Assembly: GCA_013339895.1 (NCBI GenBank)
Contig: JABACO010000008.1
Location: 2,463,618-2,527,617, forward strand
Reading direction: 5' to 3'
Source of the DNA: Ephydatia muelleri
Lineage: Eukaryota > Porifera > Demospongiae > Spongillida > Spongillidae
Length of the DNA: 64,000 bases
How positions within the stretch are numbered: the first letter of the stretch is position 1; the number at the start of each line of letters is the position of its first letter. Below the pieces are notes generated by a model. The model was not told where the DNA came from. It saw nothing but the letters and a program-made list of their open reading frames with translations, and made no database searches. Shown here piece by piece: positions 12,801 through 23,817 of the stretch. The position numbers and the translations under genes were made by a program.

Positions 12801-15800
12801 GCACAATCCTGACCTTCAACCAGCAAGGACACCATCAGCCTAGGTACCAAGCATGGCACAAGAATGTGGCACATGCACTATCCTCTGCTATATATTGCAG
12901 TGACCAAGATGTTCAAGACCAATGAGAACAGAAGGGACCCATGAGGGTCTCCTTATTGAACACCATTAAAAATCTTGTCGCACAGCAAAAATAATGCATC
13001 CAAACAATTCTTGTTCTATTACTTACATAATTCAAATGTGATGAGTGGAATCTTGGCATTCTCAACACATACCAATTCAAGTGGCTTACCAATGTTGGTT
13101 GTATTTTAAGATTTGATTTCTGTGTAAAAATGATGTGCCTCTGATCAGGAACGCATGCCATGAAGGAACCCAATACAATACTTTACTATAGACAGTTCAA
13201 TTATAAATATGTGTTTTATTCAACTAGAATTTTGGCATCATAACGCATGGAAATTCAAGTAGTCACCATGGAGACTGCATTATAAGATTTAATTCTGAAT
13301 GTAAACGATACGCAATTTTGTCAGGAACATATGCAATGAAGAAACCAGTGTATAAATCATATCTGTTGGTACATGCTGTATTCACTGAGCGTCTAGTAGT
13401 ATCTTGGCATTATTTACAAATTCCGACAATGTGGCTGTATTGTAAGACTGTATAATTAGACTGCATTAAGGATGAAATAGATTTGCCTTATATCATTAAT
13501 GCTTGCCATGAAGAAACACAAGAAACAGCACACATCAGTTTTATTGAATGTCACACAGAATCATGACATAAAAATTCAAGGAACTATCAATAGTGTCTGT
13601 AATATAGATTTTTACCTCTTACCAGCAATACAAACCACAAAGCAACTATTTATTTCATATGATTTCTGACTGCCATGTGCATCCACACTTGAGTTGCTAG
13701 CCTTGATAGTTGTATTTCAGTATAGAGATATGTGTTATATAAGGCTCAAACATATCTCACGAATACAATATCTGTGACTCATATGTGTGTGATGGTGCTA
13801 GAAATCAAATCGATACAATCGATCGATCGCAAATGCATTGTGTTAAATACATTCATCTCACATGTAGACTCTGTGTGTATGCGATTGGATAATAAATTTC
13901 AGAGTATATCTGATTCATTTGATTACCTGTTCCATTCTTACCGCACCAGGATCTCCTTGTACTTGGTTTAAGTGAAAAATTTGATATTCCACCTGACTTA
14001 TTAGTCAGCAGAGGGGAAAGGTGGAAGACTTCACGTCAAGCTATTTCACCGACATTCACTGGAGGCAAAATGAAACAGGTTGAAACAAAAGTTTATTTCT
14101 CCAATACTATGTTTTATTGCATCTCTCATTTATGTAATGACAAGCTTATCAACAAATTACTGACACATTGTATGCAACTGTCCTCCAAAGTAATAACAAC
14201 TTTTTATTGGTTATCAGATGGTCCCTGTTGTCCAGACATGTGTGGATAAGCTTCAAACAGTCTTGAAGCAGTTTGCAGACAATGGAGAGGCAATCAACAT
14301 CAAAAGGTAAAAACCATATTCATATGTGTTGCAGCTTACTGTATTTGGTAACGGTGGGATGAATATGTTATTGGACCATGCACTACATGTTCGAAACGTT
14401 AAAATACTTTGGAAGTACACTATACACATGCATCCATGATTGCATAATTCACAAACGTAGCTTTTTACAGCAGCGGCAGTTAATCTGCATGGTTTACATT
14501 GTGATGTGGTTTTAAACATTTTTTACAACAGCAGTTCAATCTACTTAATCAAGGATCATAAATCATTCAAGATTTAAAATATGTTAACAATACTTTGAAA
14601 TCCAAATGTGAACAATTAAAGTAAGGATGTGTACAAAGATTTTATTGCGATACCATTTTATGACTAACCACCCAGTCTAGTGGAGTGTAAGATGATAAAA
14701 GAAATTTTTTGTGTTTGTTTGATACGGATGGAAAAGTTACCCACCTATTATCACCTTTTTGACAAATTATATTAAGAGGTCTTTATTATGATTAATCTAT
14801 CTGACCTCTCCTCTTATAAATTGTCTGGTCCTAAATATAGCATTTAAGATCGTTCTGAAGCTCAGAATGGGATGGGTGTGGTTGTGGTTTAAACCTTGTA
14901 CAACTAAAAAATGACAGGTAGGGACGGTCTCATTCCCCATAAGGCTCCATCAAGCAGCATTGTAGTTGGTGGCAATTCGAATACAATAGTAACCACTTTA
15001 ATATTACTAGAAAGATGTGAAGTAATTGGTGAATTGGAAATGATGAATCAGAACACTTTAACATGCCAAAAGTGTTTTATCATTTGTTTGAATACCTGTG
15101 AAAAATACACAACTTCAAAACGAAAGGATATATATGTGCAATTTAAAAGCCTTTCCCCCACAAATAGGAGCCTTTGCAACCTTGGGCGTAGATTCCTGTG
15201 AAGTCGAGTACCTCTGACCTCCACTATATTGTCTGTAAGGCAAAGAATTTCAATTCCATGTCATCATCACCCAAGCACTTAGAAAAGATCACTAAACTTC
15301 TCTACCCCACATCACCATATATACATGCAACGCAACTGCTCTTAGTCACTCAATCTGCAGTGATTTCACAAAACAAGCCAAAGCACTCCCTCACTACAGA
15401 GAATATTCATACACAGCTAGGGTACTAGTTGTGAATATAACGCATGGCACAGTATGGCATCAACATTGTGGCTGGCATAAGACTGCATGGGGTGACAGTG
15501 TTATAAAATGAGTAATGCCACAGTTTGTGGCTGCCACACTCCTCGTATGCTAAGGTCAGCTATCAAAGCTGGCCTACCTGTGACATTATCTGCTTCCTGC
15601 ACAATGGTTCTCTTTAGTCTTTTTGTATTTGATAGAGCTTGCCTAACACCAGATGTATAAATGAACGCAATTAGTGCAATGAACCTGAAATGATTTATGT
15701 TCATACCCCAATCTGAGAGGTGGAGCGAGAAAGGATTGAGGAAATTGTCATACATGCACAGTCAGAATTTATTAGTTTTCTCTGGTTTTCTTTTTATTTG

Positions 15801-18800
15801 GCCATTTCACCAACTACGAAGCAATCAAAAAATAGACACTTGACAATGGTGGAATAAATCATTCATTCAATTATTTTGAGTTTCTACCGAGTTTCTGCAG
15901 CCAGTGTGGGAGATAACAGTAAGTGATTCAAACGTGCAGATCGGCCAGCCCTCGCGAAACACTGTTCTCTCGTGGTGACGACACAGGCTGCATTGATAGC
16001 GACCAGTGGCTACAGGTTAGGAAACGCACACGTGCATGGCCGCTATCACCGGATTGTTTACAAAAGTTTGAGCATGTACCTTACTTAGTACCAGATAAGC
16101 ACGGATACTGTTAGTACATTTTCATGAATATTCAACGATGAAAGAACTAATCAGTTCAAAACTGAACGATTTACGTCATACAGGCAGTAAACTAATAGCA
16201 TTGCACTTGAATAAATATTGTGTCATCACAAAGAAAACTCCCAAAGAAAAAAATACGACTGCCTGTATATGGAATCTGTGGAGGAACGTAATCATTGAGC
16301 GCTTATTGCTAGTAAGTTTACACGAAACAAAAGGGCGTAAAAATCATCCAGTATGATCTGATAAATATGCTTGTTCTAAAGAATTTGAAGTAATGGCTCG
16401 GGCAGATATTATGCTCATTGATGTTCACATCTGAAGCCATTTAGGTGTCTTCACAATGGAGAGCATCCTTGCAGTAGCATTCGGAAGACAGACGGAGCTA
16501 CATTCAAGTCAAGGATCAGAAGACCCACTGCTCAAATCAGCAAGAACCCTTTTTGATGCACAGCGACCAGATGGTGGAGCACCTAATATCTTTACACTTA
16601 TTGCCCTAAAATGTAAATATAAATATCTATTTGCTTGCCTGCATGCCAAATTGCAACAGAGGTATTCAATTCACATTAGAAGTCATTAAGAAGAAAGTAA
16701 ATTATGCACATGGTGTTGATCTCTTAAGTTAATAGTCTATTGCACTGTCCACCTCACATCACCACTATCAAAACTGAAGCTATTCATTGCCTTAAAACAC
16801 ACAAGAGATCTAGTTTCTCCATAATGATTTAACCTTAATGATAACGCTTATGTGGGTCTGTGCACTAGCTTAGTATTTGCATTTATTTTGATTCAAATTT
16901 ATTGTATCACTTTAGTATTCTATTTCAATGCTTTTGGCATTTTGTATATCCCCACTACTGTACGTTTGCATGTTTGTGTAACAAAATTGGACATAGATAA
17001 CAGATCCAACTAGTCACAAGCCATCAATCCCATTGATTATAATTATATATATAAGGGTTTGGGTTCATAATACGAGTTCATTTTTCTACTGTTCTGGGAG
17101 CTACACGTACGAGGAGATTCAGCAGCATCGATTCACATAACAGTAAACAAAGTATAGTATGAGGCATACACATAACTCAAGGTTGTACAGATTGGAGATT
17201 TGACAAAGAATCTACCTTCACAGCTCAATTGCCATTCATGAGTCATTTGGCATCATTCCTCTTGCCCAAGGCTTTGGAAGACTCATTTCGATTCTTGTAT
17301 GAAACATCTAAGGCACTAATCAAAAGAAGACGTGAAGAAGAACACAGTATCAAGGTACATGATAGGTATAGTCATATTTTGTGCTCTGTTGTTTGATTTG
17401 GTGATACGATTAATATTAGGTGTGATTTTTTGTAAGCAAGTACAATTCATTTGGTTGCTAAGCACTGCATGCATTACTGTTACATACTGTTATTGGTATA
17501 CAATTATCGTACATGTGATGTCTTCTTTGCGCTTGAAGCATAGTGGTGTTAACTTTTCACCGTTTTTACTCTACACTTGTATTGAATACACCCACAATTA
17601 CACATGCAGATTTTAAGTTGTAATAATCCGTATGTCCGAAGAGGTGAGAACCAGAATTAGAAGTGATATGAAAATTCATACAGTGAATAGAATTTCCAAA
17701 AACGTTTCTAAATACAGCTTAATTTGGAAACGTACTATCGTATGCAGCCATTTTCAAACCTAGCTTGAACCATATTTATGTACAACATAACCTTTTCTGG
17801 TGTGTAACATAGCTGAGGGAGGATGTGGAAATTTGAACCATACATGACTTATTTCTATATGTAATTGTGTGATGGGGTGCAAATCAAGTGCAATGTATTT
17901 TGTTATGATGATGTGTCCTCATTTCTACAGCATAATGATTTTCTGCAATTAATGCTTGATTTGGAAACTGAAAATGGAAGCTCTCAGAATGCAACCAGAT
18001 CTACTGTCTTTTCAAATAATGATCTCATAACTCATTGTATAACATTTTTTATTGCTGGATATGAGACAACAACATCTTGTTTGGCATACACAAGCTACTT
18101 GCTTGCTATAAATCCTGATGTGCAAGAAAAGCTGTGCCAAGAGTTGGATAACTATTTCAAAGACCATTCTGTGAGTATGCTACACAATTAACACCATGAA
18201 TGGTTGGATTATCTCTATGCTTACCAATTATTTAGATTTCCAAGGGTGCCTATGAAGCAACACACGATATTGAATATTTAGACATGGTGGTTCAAGAGAG
18301 TCTTAGAATATTTCCCCCTGCATCTCTTGTGTAAGTATGCATATGCAATGTAACTAAATGTAGTTTATGAGCTAAGGAAATCATAATACAGTTTATCACT
18401 TTATAGTAATCATTATATTTGAAAGTACCTCATATATTGAGAGGGTTTACACTAAAATCTCAGAGATAGGATGCTTTCTTGCAAATTGCCAATGGTCCAT
18501 ACAATAATGCACGTCTGTTTAATTATCAGTGTTGGGAGAATGAGCACAGAAAACGTTCAACTCGGTGGACTTGACATACCAAAAGGGACTGCTGTTATAG
18601 TACCAGTCATGAGCATACACCAAGATCCGAAGATATGGGAAGATCCTATGAACTTCAGGCCAGAACGGTATAACCTTTATAAGGCACATTGTGAATAATT
18701 TAAAAATTACCCAATACCATAGATTTGCTGCTGAGGAGAAAGAAAAGCGACCTCAGTTGTGCCACTTTACCATTTGGATGGGGACCACGAAACTGTATTG

Positions 18801-19347
18801 GAATGAGGTTTGCTCTTATGGAGATCAAGATGGCCCTCATCAGCATACTACAGAAGTACAAATTTGTGCAAGCATCAGAAACTGAGGTAGGTTTTGTGCT
18901 TAGTCTGTATCTCTATGACTTTGCCATTTCTAATTGTTGGTATTAACTACTTATACTGGTGCCAACAGATGTGACCATATATATAAGTCCAATTGTTGAA
19001 CAAAGGGAGGGTACTGATATTAAGAGTTCAAGATGATAAAGTAGTACATGTTGACTTTCTATTGTGAAAGATAACTGTCATAGAATGATTATGCATTTAG
19101 TATACAATAGGGTATAACATATCTGCATAGCCAAAAAAAATTCTATTAGGATATCCAAAAAGACAACAAGAGAGTGCTGGCAGGGTAGGTGCTACTAATT
19201 CCTAGACAGGAGGGTCATAAGGGTGACTATTCTGTATGCTGTGCATTATTTTTGTCTCCAATGCAGGTACCTCTCCAAAATGTTGTCGCAGGGCTTACCT
19301 TGCAGCCGAAGAATGGCATATATGTCAAGATTCAATCAAGGAATTAA
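340..19347 (+). CDS. Cytochrome P450, clan 3 (CYP3A/thromboxane-synthase-like), 13 exons
   Basis: This encodes a haem-thiolate monooxygenase of about 513 residues, anchored in the ER membrane by a hydrophobic N-terminus ([15 protein letters not shown]). Exons: 340-395, 586-679, 7358-7410, 8265-8361, 13950-14078, 14218-14306, 16437-16612, 17224-17354, 17931-18170, 18236-18330, 18530-18667, 18723-18886, 19267-19347. All junctions are GT-AG, and phases match throughout except at exon 12. Visible motifs in order are the proline-rich hinge (GPTPRPF, exon 2), SPTFTGGK (helix C region, exon 5), the I-helix AGYETT (exon 9), the K-helix ESLR (exon 10), PER (exon 11) and the haem loop [10 protein letters not shown] with the cysteine ligand (exon 12). 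The C-terminus reads VPLQ...PKNGIYVKI, close to thromboxane synthase. Substrate unknown. Introns 2 and 4 are swollen by transposons. Two partial copies lie at 42.6-45.3 kb and 38.6-39.7 kb. Confidence 0.93.
716..833. repeat. (TG)n microsatellite in P450 intron 2
   Basis: A TG/CG-alternating simple repeat, with an uninterrupted GT core in its middle, starts about 35 bases after the exon 2 donor. Open frames across it on both strands are low-complexity artefacts. Confidence 0.9.
834..1724. other. P450 intron 2, unremarkable part
   Basis: No gene is seen. The stretch near 1260-1340 (ATTGACGTGGGTG, ACGTTTAGTCCTT) is recognisable again at about 42485-42520. This places the left part of the second P450 copy in intron 2. 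Confidence 0.5.
2066..2281 (-). pseudogene. PHD-finger-like C-terminus of the Ginger-like element
   Basis: The frame contains [10 protein letters not shown], then [15 protein letters not shown], then WNC. This is the Cys4-His-Cys3 pattern of a PHD finger, a chromatin-reading zinc fold. It is separated from the protease by two frameshifts between about 2309 and 2215, so it is decayed. The region 1870-2065 towards the left terminus shows no coding. Confidence 0.6.
2303..2881 (-). CDS. Ulp1/adenain-type cysteine protease domain of the Ginger-like element
   Basis: An uninterrupted stretch of about 192 codons carries a C48-type catalytic set: His in NNNHWITV (about residue 107), Asp in VYDSM (125), Gln near VQWQKEG (158-160) and Cys in SDCGLF (166). 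This family cleaves SUMO- or ubiquitin-like modifiers. In transposons its role is unknown. It lies in the same transcriptional direction as the integrase and just before the PHD finger, with one frame change at the A-run near 2305-2310. It is best read as a domain of the same element protein, not a separate host gene. Confidence 0.7.
   Translation of the reverse strand: MHSCTNCKDPSNTQNILLISDERNILPLKGIHPPPLPWQNWFGVALTLDHKKCIENGKWLCDYIIHASQMLLKNTHPNVGGLQNPLLAVNFSMEPCQKEFMNLNNNHWITVSTIGCSTSSINVYDSMHLKLSNELKKVVADVMKSSSDEIVMKYCDVQWQKEGSDCGLFAIAFAFSLCCGIDPTTVRFEQEK
2827..3300 (-). pseudogene. C-terminal part of the Ginger-like integrase
   Basis: Continuation of integrase exon 5 after the stop at 3331-3333. 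It reads through [22 protein letters not shown], typical of the region downstream of the catalytic core, then a coiled linker to KVLKKDF. There the GPY/F-type domain expected in this family is lost. The frame then shifts into a cysteine-rich segment at about 2970, so a deletion or frameshift joins the two. Confidence 0.65.
2850..2975 (-). pseudogene. CXC-like cysteine-rich segment between integrase and protease
   Basis: On the minus strand one frame reads [15 protein letters not shown], then [14 protein letters not shown], and runs directly into the Ulp1 domain. The Cys spacing resembles tesmin/TSO1-type CXC DNA-binding repeats. The assignment rests on this pattern only. Confidence 0.45.
3310..5107 (-). 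pseudogene. Ginger-type integrase, five exons (decayed)
   Basis: This is a retroviral-type integrase split by spliceosomal introns. Exons on the minus strand: 5107-4926 (start MSSSEKDEV, two in-frame stops), 4847-4686, 4643-4401, 4071-3940, and from 3384 downward. All boundaries are GT-AG and internal phases are 0. Exons 2-3 carry the HHCC zinc site ([11 protein letters not shown] and CDICQR). The catalytic triad is IDFMGP (exon 3), TTDNGTEF (exon 4) and ANGLVERLN (exon 5). A TAA stop at 3331-3333 interrupts exon 5 just after the Glu helix. The family inserts DNA by strand transfer in the nucleus. Introns inside the integrase argue against an LTR retrotransposon. Confidence 0.8.
5276..7357. 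other. Rest of P450 intron 2
   Basis: No exon, RNA gene or recognisable element is seen. Short open frames lack family features. It ends at the acceptor of exon 3. Confidence 0.5.
8955..11802 (-). pseudogene. Decayed Ty3/gypsy retrotransposon in P450 intron 4
   Basis: Read on the minus strand, the domain order is protease ([13 protein letters not shown], about 11600), reverse transcriptase (11063-10584 and 10701-10402), RNase H (10454-9948; [18 protein letters not shown]) and integrase zinc region plus first catalytic Asp (AVDVLQVP, about 9370). The RT active-site box reads YIDY instead of YxDD. Domains lie in different frames, and the second Asp and Glu of the integrase are missing. No LTR pair or target duplication was found. 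It is the same lineage as the copy at 30.7-33.5 kb. Confidence 0.8.
12300..12960 (-). pseudogene. Decayed R2-type LINE reverse-transcriptase fragment
   Basis: On the minus strand, broken frames reproduce the RT of the LINEs at 46-52 kb. KETLMGPF near 12950 corresponds to QQGDPLGP. A stretch near 12600-12700 corresponds to [29 protein letters not shown] (about 12500-12580) corresponds to the thumb-like region. Frameshifts and stops are frequent. Confidence 0.5.
13180..13720. repeat. Diverged tandem repeats in P450 intron 4
   Basis: Three to four imperfect units of about 150-180 bases recur. Each has a motif like TATTCA-ctgagcgtcta, a run like TTGGCAT, and TGTATTGTAAGAC. The matching intron of the second P450 copy (44350-44870) carries the same diverged units. 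Confidence 0.45.
14307..16436. other. P450 intron 6
   Basis: About 2.1 kb with no coding signal. The part up to about 14810 aligns with the sequence after exon 6 of the second P450 copy. The part from about 16230 aligns with the inverted third copy. Confidence 0.5.
18723..18886 (+). CDS. P450 exon 12 (haem loop) with a reading-frame problem
   Basis: With the first acceptor (exon start 18723), the exon begins FAAEEKEKR in frame with PER of exon 11. The haem motif [14 protein letters not shown] then lies one base out of frame (codon frame set by 18770). The exon length of 164 also does not fit phase 0 entry into exon 13. Either one base is extra between about 18748 and 18764, or splicing uses the AGs ending at 18735 or 18738. 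Those restore the frame but drop the conserved Phe after PER. Confidence 0.8.
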
Positions 19348-20770
19348 CATAGGATTAATTAAGGGTGCGCATTGTCGGGGTTTACATTTATATTTTACCC
19401 TGGGTTATGTACATTGTTATTCTAACTGCTTTACACAAATTTGTTGATAATAATCTCCCAAGAACATGGGGAAAGACAGTTACTATTACCTTTTCCTGCC
19501 TTGCGTTGCAGCCAACACGTGATATGTAATGTTGGTTTTGTGACATTGATATCAGATCAAATGTGCAAGGCTTTCCTCTCAAGGTACACTAACTGTATTG
19601 CACATAATAATGATGAATGTGATGAATGCAATGAAGCTGTGCCATTACATTATGTGAGGTGTGCAACTGTATATACATATATCTTACCAGTAGAACATAC
19701 ATCGCATTTTAAAATCTCCTGCACCCTCCTAATTGAGCTCGAAAAAACTGTATAGTCCTAAAGCTTGGGCCAGCTCTCGACGACCCCGAACAATCCATAA
19801 GCATATGGTTTTTGTTTATCACAATGCCAATATCAATTGAGTCTTTGAAATGTTTTGACTCAATCTAACGCAAGTAATGCACATTGAGTTTCATATTTGT
19901 CAAAGGATGACTGACATCAAACATAAAATTAATTGTACTTATATTAGTACATCTAATTGAAGAAAGCCAAGTTAATTCAACTGCTTACTAGTGAGGAGTT
20001 ATATTTTACTGTGGGATATGAACATACATGTATTAAACTGAAGAACTTTGAAGTCTAAAGTATGCTATTTTTCAGATTAGTGATGATAAAACAGATTATG
20101 AAAATAGATAATCCCTCATCATCTCATTATCTGATTGTCTTGATCAAAAGTAATAAATACATACTCTAAATGAGAAAGTTGGTGACTGCATCAGTCCTAT
20201 ATGGAATATTGTTGACACAGGTTCTGATTCCTCGATAATGGCATTTACCAATGCAGTGTTCAAGTCATAGAGAGCACTTCCTTGATTATCTGGGACGCTT
20301 TGCTTTTTCTTTCCCAGTCCACACAGCCACGACTTTTCTTTCTATGGAGGGGCAAATGATTATTACTAAACGGGAATATCACCTTCCGCTGATGTTACTC
20401 TTTCATGATAACCTATTGCTGAAGTAAATTCTATATCTGTAGAATACATATCTACACATGGGTCACACGCGAGCATATATCGTTCATTTGATATAGCTTT
20501 AGACAAGTGGAGATAATGCAACACCGGACCATCGTTTTTAAACGCTAGCTCGGTCGACAGCCACGCTAGGAGGGCTGACGTATAGCCACGTAGGGTCAGC
20601 TACCTAGCTTGTTCGATATCTACCATCATAACTCGTCAGTTCCTAGTTGTGTCAGAATGTATTTTATTTTATAGAGCTACTGGCATGGCTCCCCCTATGA
20701 AACAGTGGTGAGTCTGGTGATATATAGCTGTCAAGGCTATAGGGATATCGAGAGAACCGTGTTTTACTAT
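19348..20770. other. Region downstream of the P450 gene
   Basis: This holds the P450 3' flank. No further gene, RNA gene or mobile element is recognised. Confidence 0.4.
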
Positions 20771-20780
20771 TGAGGCACAC

Positions 20781-20852
20781 TTAATTAATCCGACCACATG
20801 CAAGCGCGGTTTTGCTAGCACGCTGCTTGCATGTGGTTAACTTCATTAATTT
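20781..20852. repeat. Hairpin unit 1 (ACCACATGCAAGC stem)
   Basis: An inverted repeat with arms containing AATTAAT...ACCACATGCAAGC and its complement GCTTGCATGTGGT...ATTAAT around a short loop. A related hairpin occurs at 21541-21610, with related upstream flanks (ATAGAG...CATGGCTnCCCCTATG). Confidence 0.6.
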
Positions 20853-21540
20853 AAGGTCGACAGAGGCGGAGTAGATAGATCAGCCTCCCAAGTTATTGGC
20901 GTCAGAAGCGTGCGATAAAGTCACTTCTGGCACAAGTACATTGGGCGCGCGTGTGATAAATACAACGTTCTAAGGTCGTTTTAATAAGCGCGTGAATATA
21001 CTAGTTAGGCATAGGTAATTCTCGGACCGCCAGGACAGTAAACCCTGTAACACACGATTGATGTGTAACACTACACAAATTCTCTTACAATGGCCGGCTT
21101 ATGTGTGATTTCACATGGAAGATGATGAACTTGATCAGTGCTGCTTCGTTACTCTTCATTGCCATCTATAGTATTTTAACATGGCCGTAATGATTAATTG
21201 TAGTGTAGTAGTTAATAAAGTACTGCACTCTAGTTGCACCACAAAACATGTTGTGCACAACATGGATTATCGATTAATTTCCATCTTGTTTTTATCGCAG
21301 AGTTTCGACATGCAGAGATAATAATCTCTGGTCAAGCGTTCAAACCGGCGGCATTATATTTACACATGTTAAATCACCTTCCATCCTCCTCCGCCGAATA
21401 TTTTTCATAGAGTTGCATGGCTACCCCTATGGAAGCTGCATGCAACATACATGTAGGTTTTAATTTAACTCAAATTAAATTTTGTGGGTAAGCGTTACAG
21501 TCGTCAGAGAATCCGTGTACAATAGAGGTACGTGATTCTT

Positions 21541-21610
21541 TAATGTAACCACATGCAAGCGCAGTGTTGGATACATGCATGTGGCTGCTTGCATGTGGTT
21601 ATGTTAATTA
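21541..21610. repeat. Hairpin unit 2 (ACCACATGCAAGC stem)
   Basis: Arms TAACCACATGCAAGC and GCTTGCATGTGGTTA flank a loop of about 27 bases. It is the second of two diverged copies about 760 bases apart. Confidence 0.6.
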
Positions 21611-21820
21611 AGTCGACATTTGGATTGTAAAGCGGCTATAACCCTACAGTTGAGAACTGGCCTAATAATTTTTTTCATATGTTTCAACTTCACTTGATTT
21701 TGTTTATCACTGGTGCAAAAGTAAAGAAATGCAGAAATTCATTTTGAATGCTTGTAGCAATGTGAATCTGAAAGGACCAAGTTATTAATTAACATCTACC
21801 GTTAGTTAATAAATGATTTA

Positions 21821-22879
21821 GCCCTCCAAACTAACTTCTTCGTTGATTTTCTCCCTGAAAATTGGGTGCTTTCCAGCTAAATTAGGTTTATAGACACTTC
21901 ATCATTGTCTTTACCTTTTCAGTCTTACGCGTCCAACTTTCGATCAATCGTTACGGTTTAAAACACCAAAATGTACCATTTTTGTTACCTTTTTGTTCGT
22001 CGATTTGTGCTCTCCAGCAAATGCTGAATCGCTCCGAATTTTCAGTATTAAGCGAGCGATGCATGTGATATAGAATCAGCCTCTTTACGTACTTGTATCG
22101 TTCAATGCAACGTACAAAAACAGCTAAGAGTTGAAAGCAGATTGGTAAGTCGCCATTTGCAAATTAACATAATTATGTAAACCTTAATAACTATCGATGC
22201 TATCATGGCTGAGGGCGGTGCCGAGGACGTTGTTTTGGACGATCGAAACGGTTCTTTTCAGAACCAATCAGAGGAAGGACGAGGAAATCACACAACTTCC
22301 TTCTTCCTTCTTTTCTCTGCCTGCTGGTGTTCAGTAATTCCAGTTGTGCGATTTCCTCGTGGAGATTCCTTTTTTTTTTTAAGTTCTGCCCACGCAGATA
22401 CAGTTTCCACGCTAGCGCACCTGGGGCTTCGCTTGCTAGTTGAAGCTTCCTCTGATTGGTTCTGAAAAAAACCGTTTCGATCGTCCAAAACAACGTCCTC
22501 GGCACCGCCCTCAGCCATGATAGCATCGATAGTTATTAAAGCTTACATAATTATATAAATTTGCAAATGGCGACGTTAGCTGTTTTTGTACGTTGCATTG
22601 AACGATACAAGTACGTAAGGAGGCTGATTCTATATCACATGCATCGCTCGCTTAATACTGAAAATTCGGAGCGATTCCGCACTTGCTGAAGAGCACAAAT
22701 CAACGAACAAAAAAGGTAACAAAAATGGTACATTTTGTGTTTTAAACCGTAACGATTGATCGAAAGTTGGACGCGTAAGACTGAAAAGGTATGGACAATG
22801 ATGAAGTGTCCATAAACCTAGCTGGAAACCACCCAATTTTCAGGGAGAAAATCAACGAAGAAGTTAGTTTGGAAGGGGT
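21821..22879. mobile_element. 1.06 kb palindromic foldback (MITE-like) element
   Basis: Two arms of over 400 bases (about 21821-22290 and 22440-22879) are near-perfect reverse complements. The outer ends read GCCCTCCAAACTAAC and GTTAGTTTGGAAGGGG, each flanked by TA. Each arm contains the same start codon context, so the peptide start MAEGGAEDVVLDDRNG is encoded on both strands (22205 rightwards, 22518 leftwards). The centre is CT-rich. This looks like a foldback or non-autonomous element built from two inverted copies of one end of a larger transposon. Confidence 0.7.
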
Positions 22880-23520
22880 AACTAAATTTATTGTTATCAA
22901 ATGACGTACATTAATAAATAATTTCATTTTTCAAGTTCACATTGCTAAGTGTACTTTGTATACAACTGCATAATTTTTTTGTCCTTAGGATTTACAGTTG
23001 GTGATAAATTTTCAATCAAAGAGGGTACACATTTTTAGGCCAAGTATGATGTTATCAACTGTATAGATCAGCGTGTCGAATCGAACAAATCGTAGATACT
23101 TATCTATATGGACAAATTTACTGATGTGAGAAGCGTACGATAAGACACTTCAGTCTATCAAACGTGCATACAAGAATGCTAGGCCTTTTAATATGCATGC
23201 ACGTTCTACTTTGCCTTGTGCATGCACGGCTGATACACGTTCGATCACTCCGACTCGACTGTACAGTCATTCGCGATCGTCAACTATACTAACCGAACAT
23301 CCTTGAGAAATGATACATAGGCCTAGTTAACTTGAGTGCAACGATGCCCGTCACTATATCAAACCTACACGATGAAAAATTCAATTCTCTCTTTATGATA
23401 GATTTAGCAGTAAAACGGACACCTCGATTTACGAATTCGTCATTGCTTGGGCGCACGGGAAGGGTCTATTGGTCAACTGCCAGCTGACAGTTTAATTGCG
23501 GTCTATACAGTGCTTTTCCC
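22880..23520. other. Gap between the foldback element and the secreted-protein gene
   Basis: Nothing recognisable is seen apart from AT-rich sequence. Confidence 0.4.
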
Positions 23521-23657
23521 ACCCGACCTCTTGCCCACCACATTTAATTTGCAGCCCTGCATTTCACACCCGACCTCTTGCCCACCGCATTTAATTTGCA
23601 GCCCTGCATTTCACACCCGACCTCTTGCCCACCATATTTAATTTGCAGCCCTGCATT
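23521..23657. repeat. 47-bp tandem repeat, about 2.9 copies
   Basis: Units at 23521-23567, 23568-23614 and 23615-23657 begin ACCCGACCTCTTGCCCACC and end GCAGCCCTGCATT. They differ at single positions and the last unit is truncated. They lie about 220 bases upstream of the start codon of the secreted-protein gene. Confidence 0.9.
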
Positions 23658-23817
23658 AATTACATTGTGGGCGCCCACAGATGTTTTGTTCAAAGGCGTC
23701 ATTAATGACCATGACGGATACAGCCCGACCAATCGTATTCCAGTGCGCATGCACCACGCATACATTCATGTATAAGTATTAATTAAGGCCTGCGAGATTG
23801 TAAGGCCTGCGAGATTG

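Noticed and set aside
22205..22526. Two overlapping frames starting with the same peptide on opposite strands
   Set aside because: They are a consequence of the palindrome and run into unrelated frames past its centre. Reported as part of the foldback element, not as genes.
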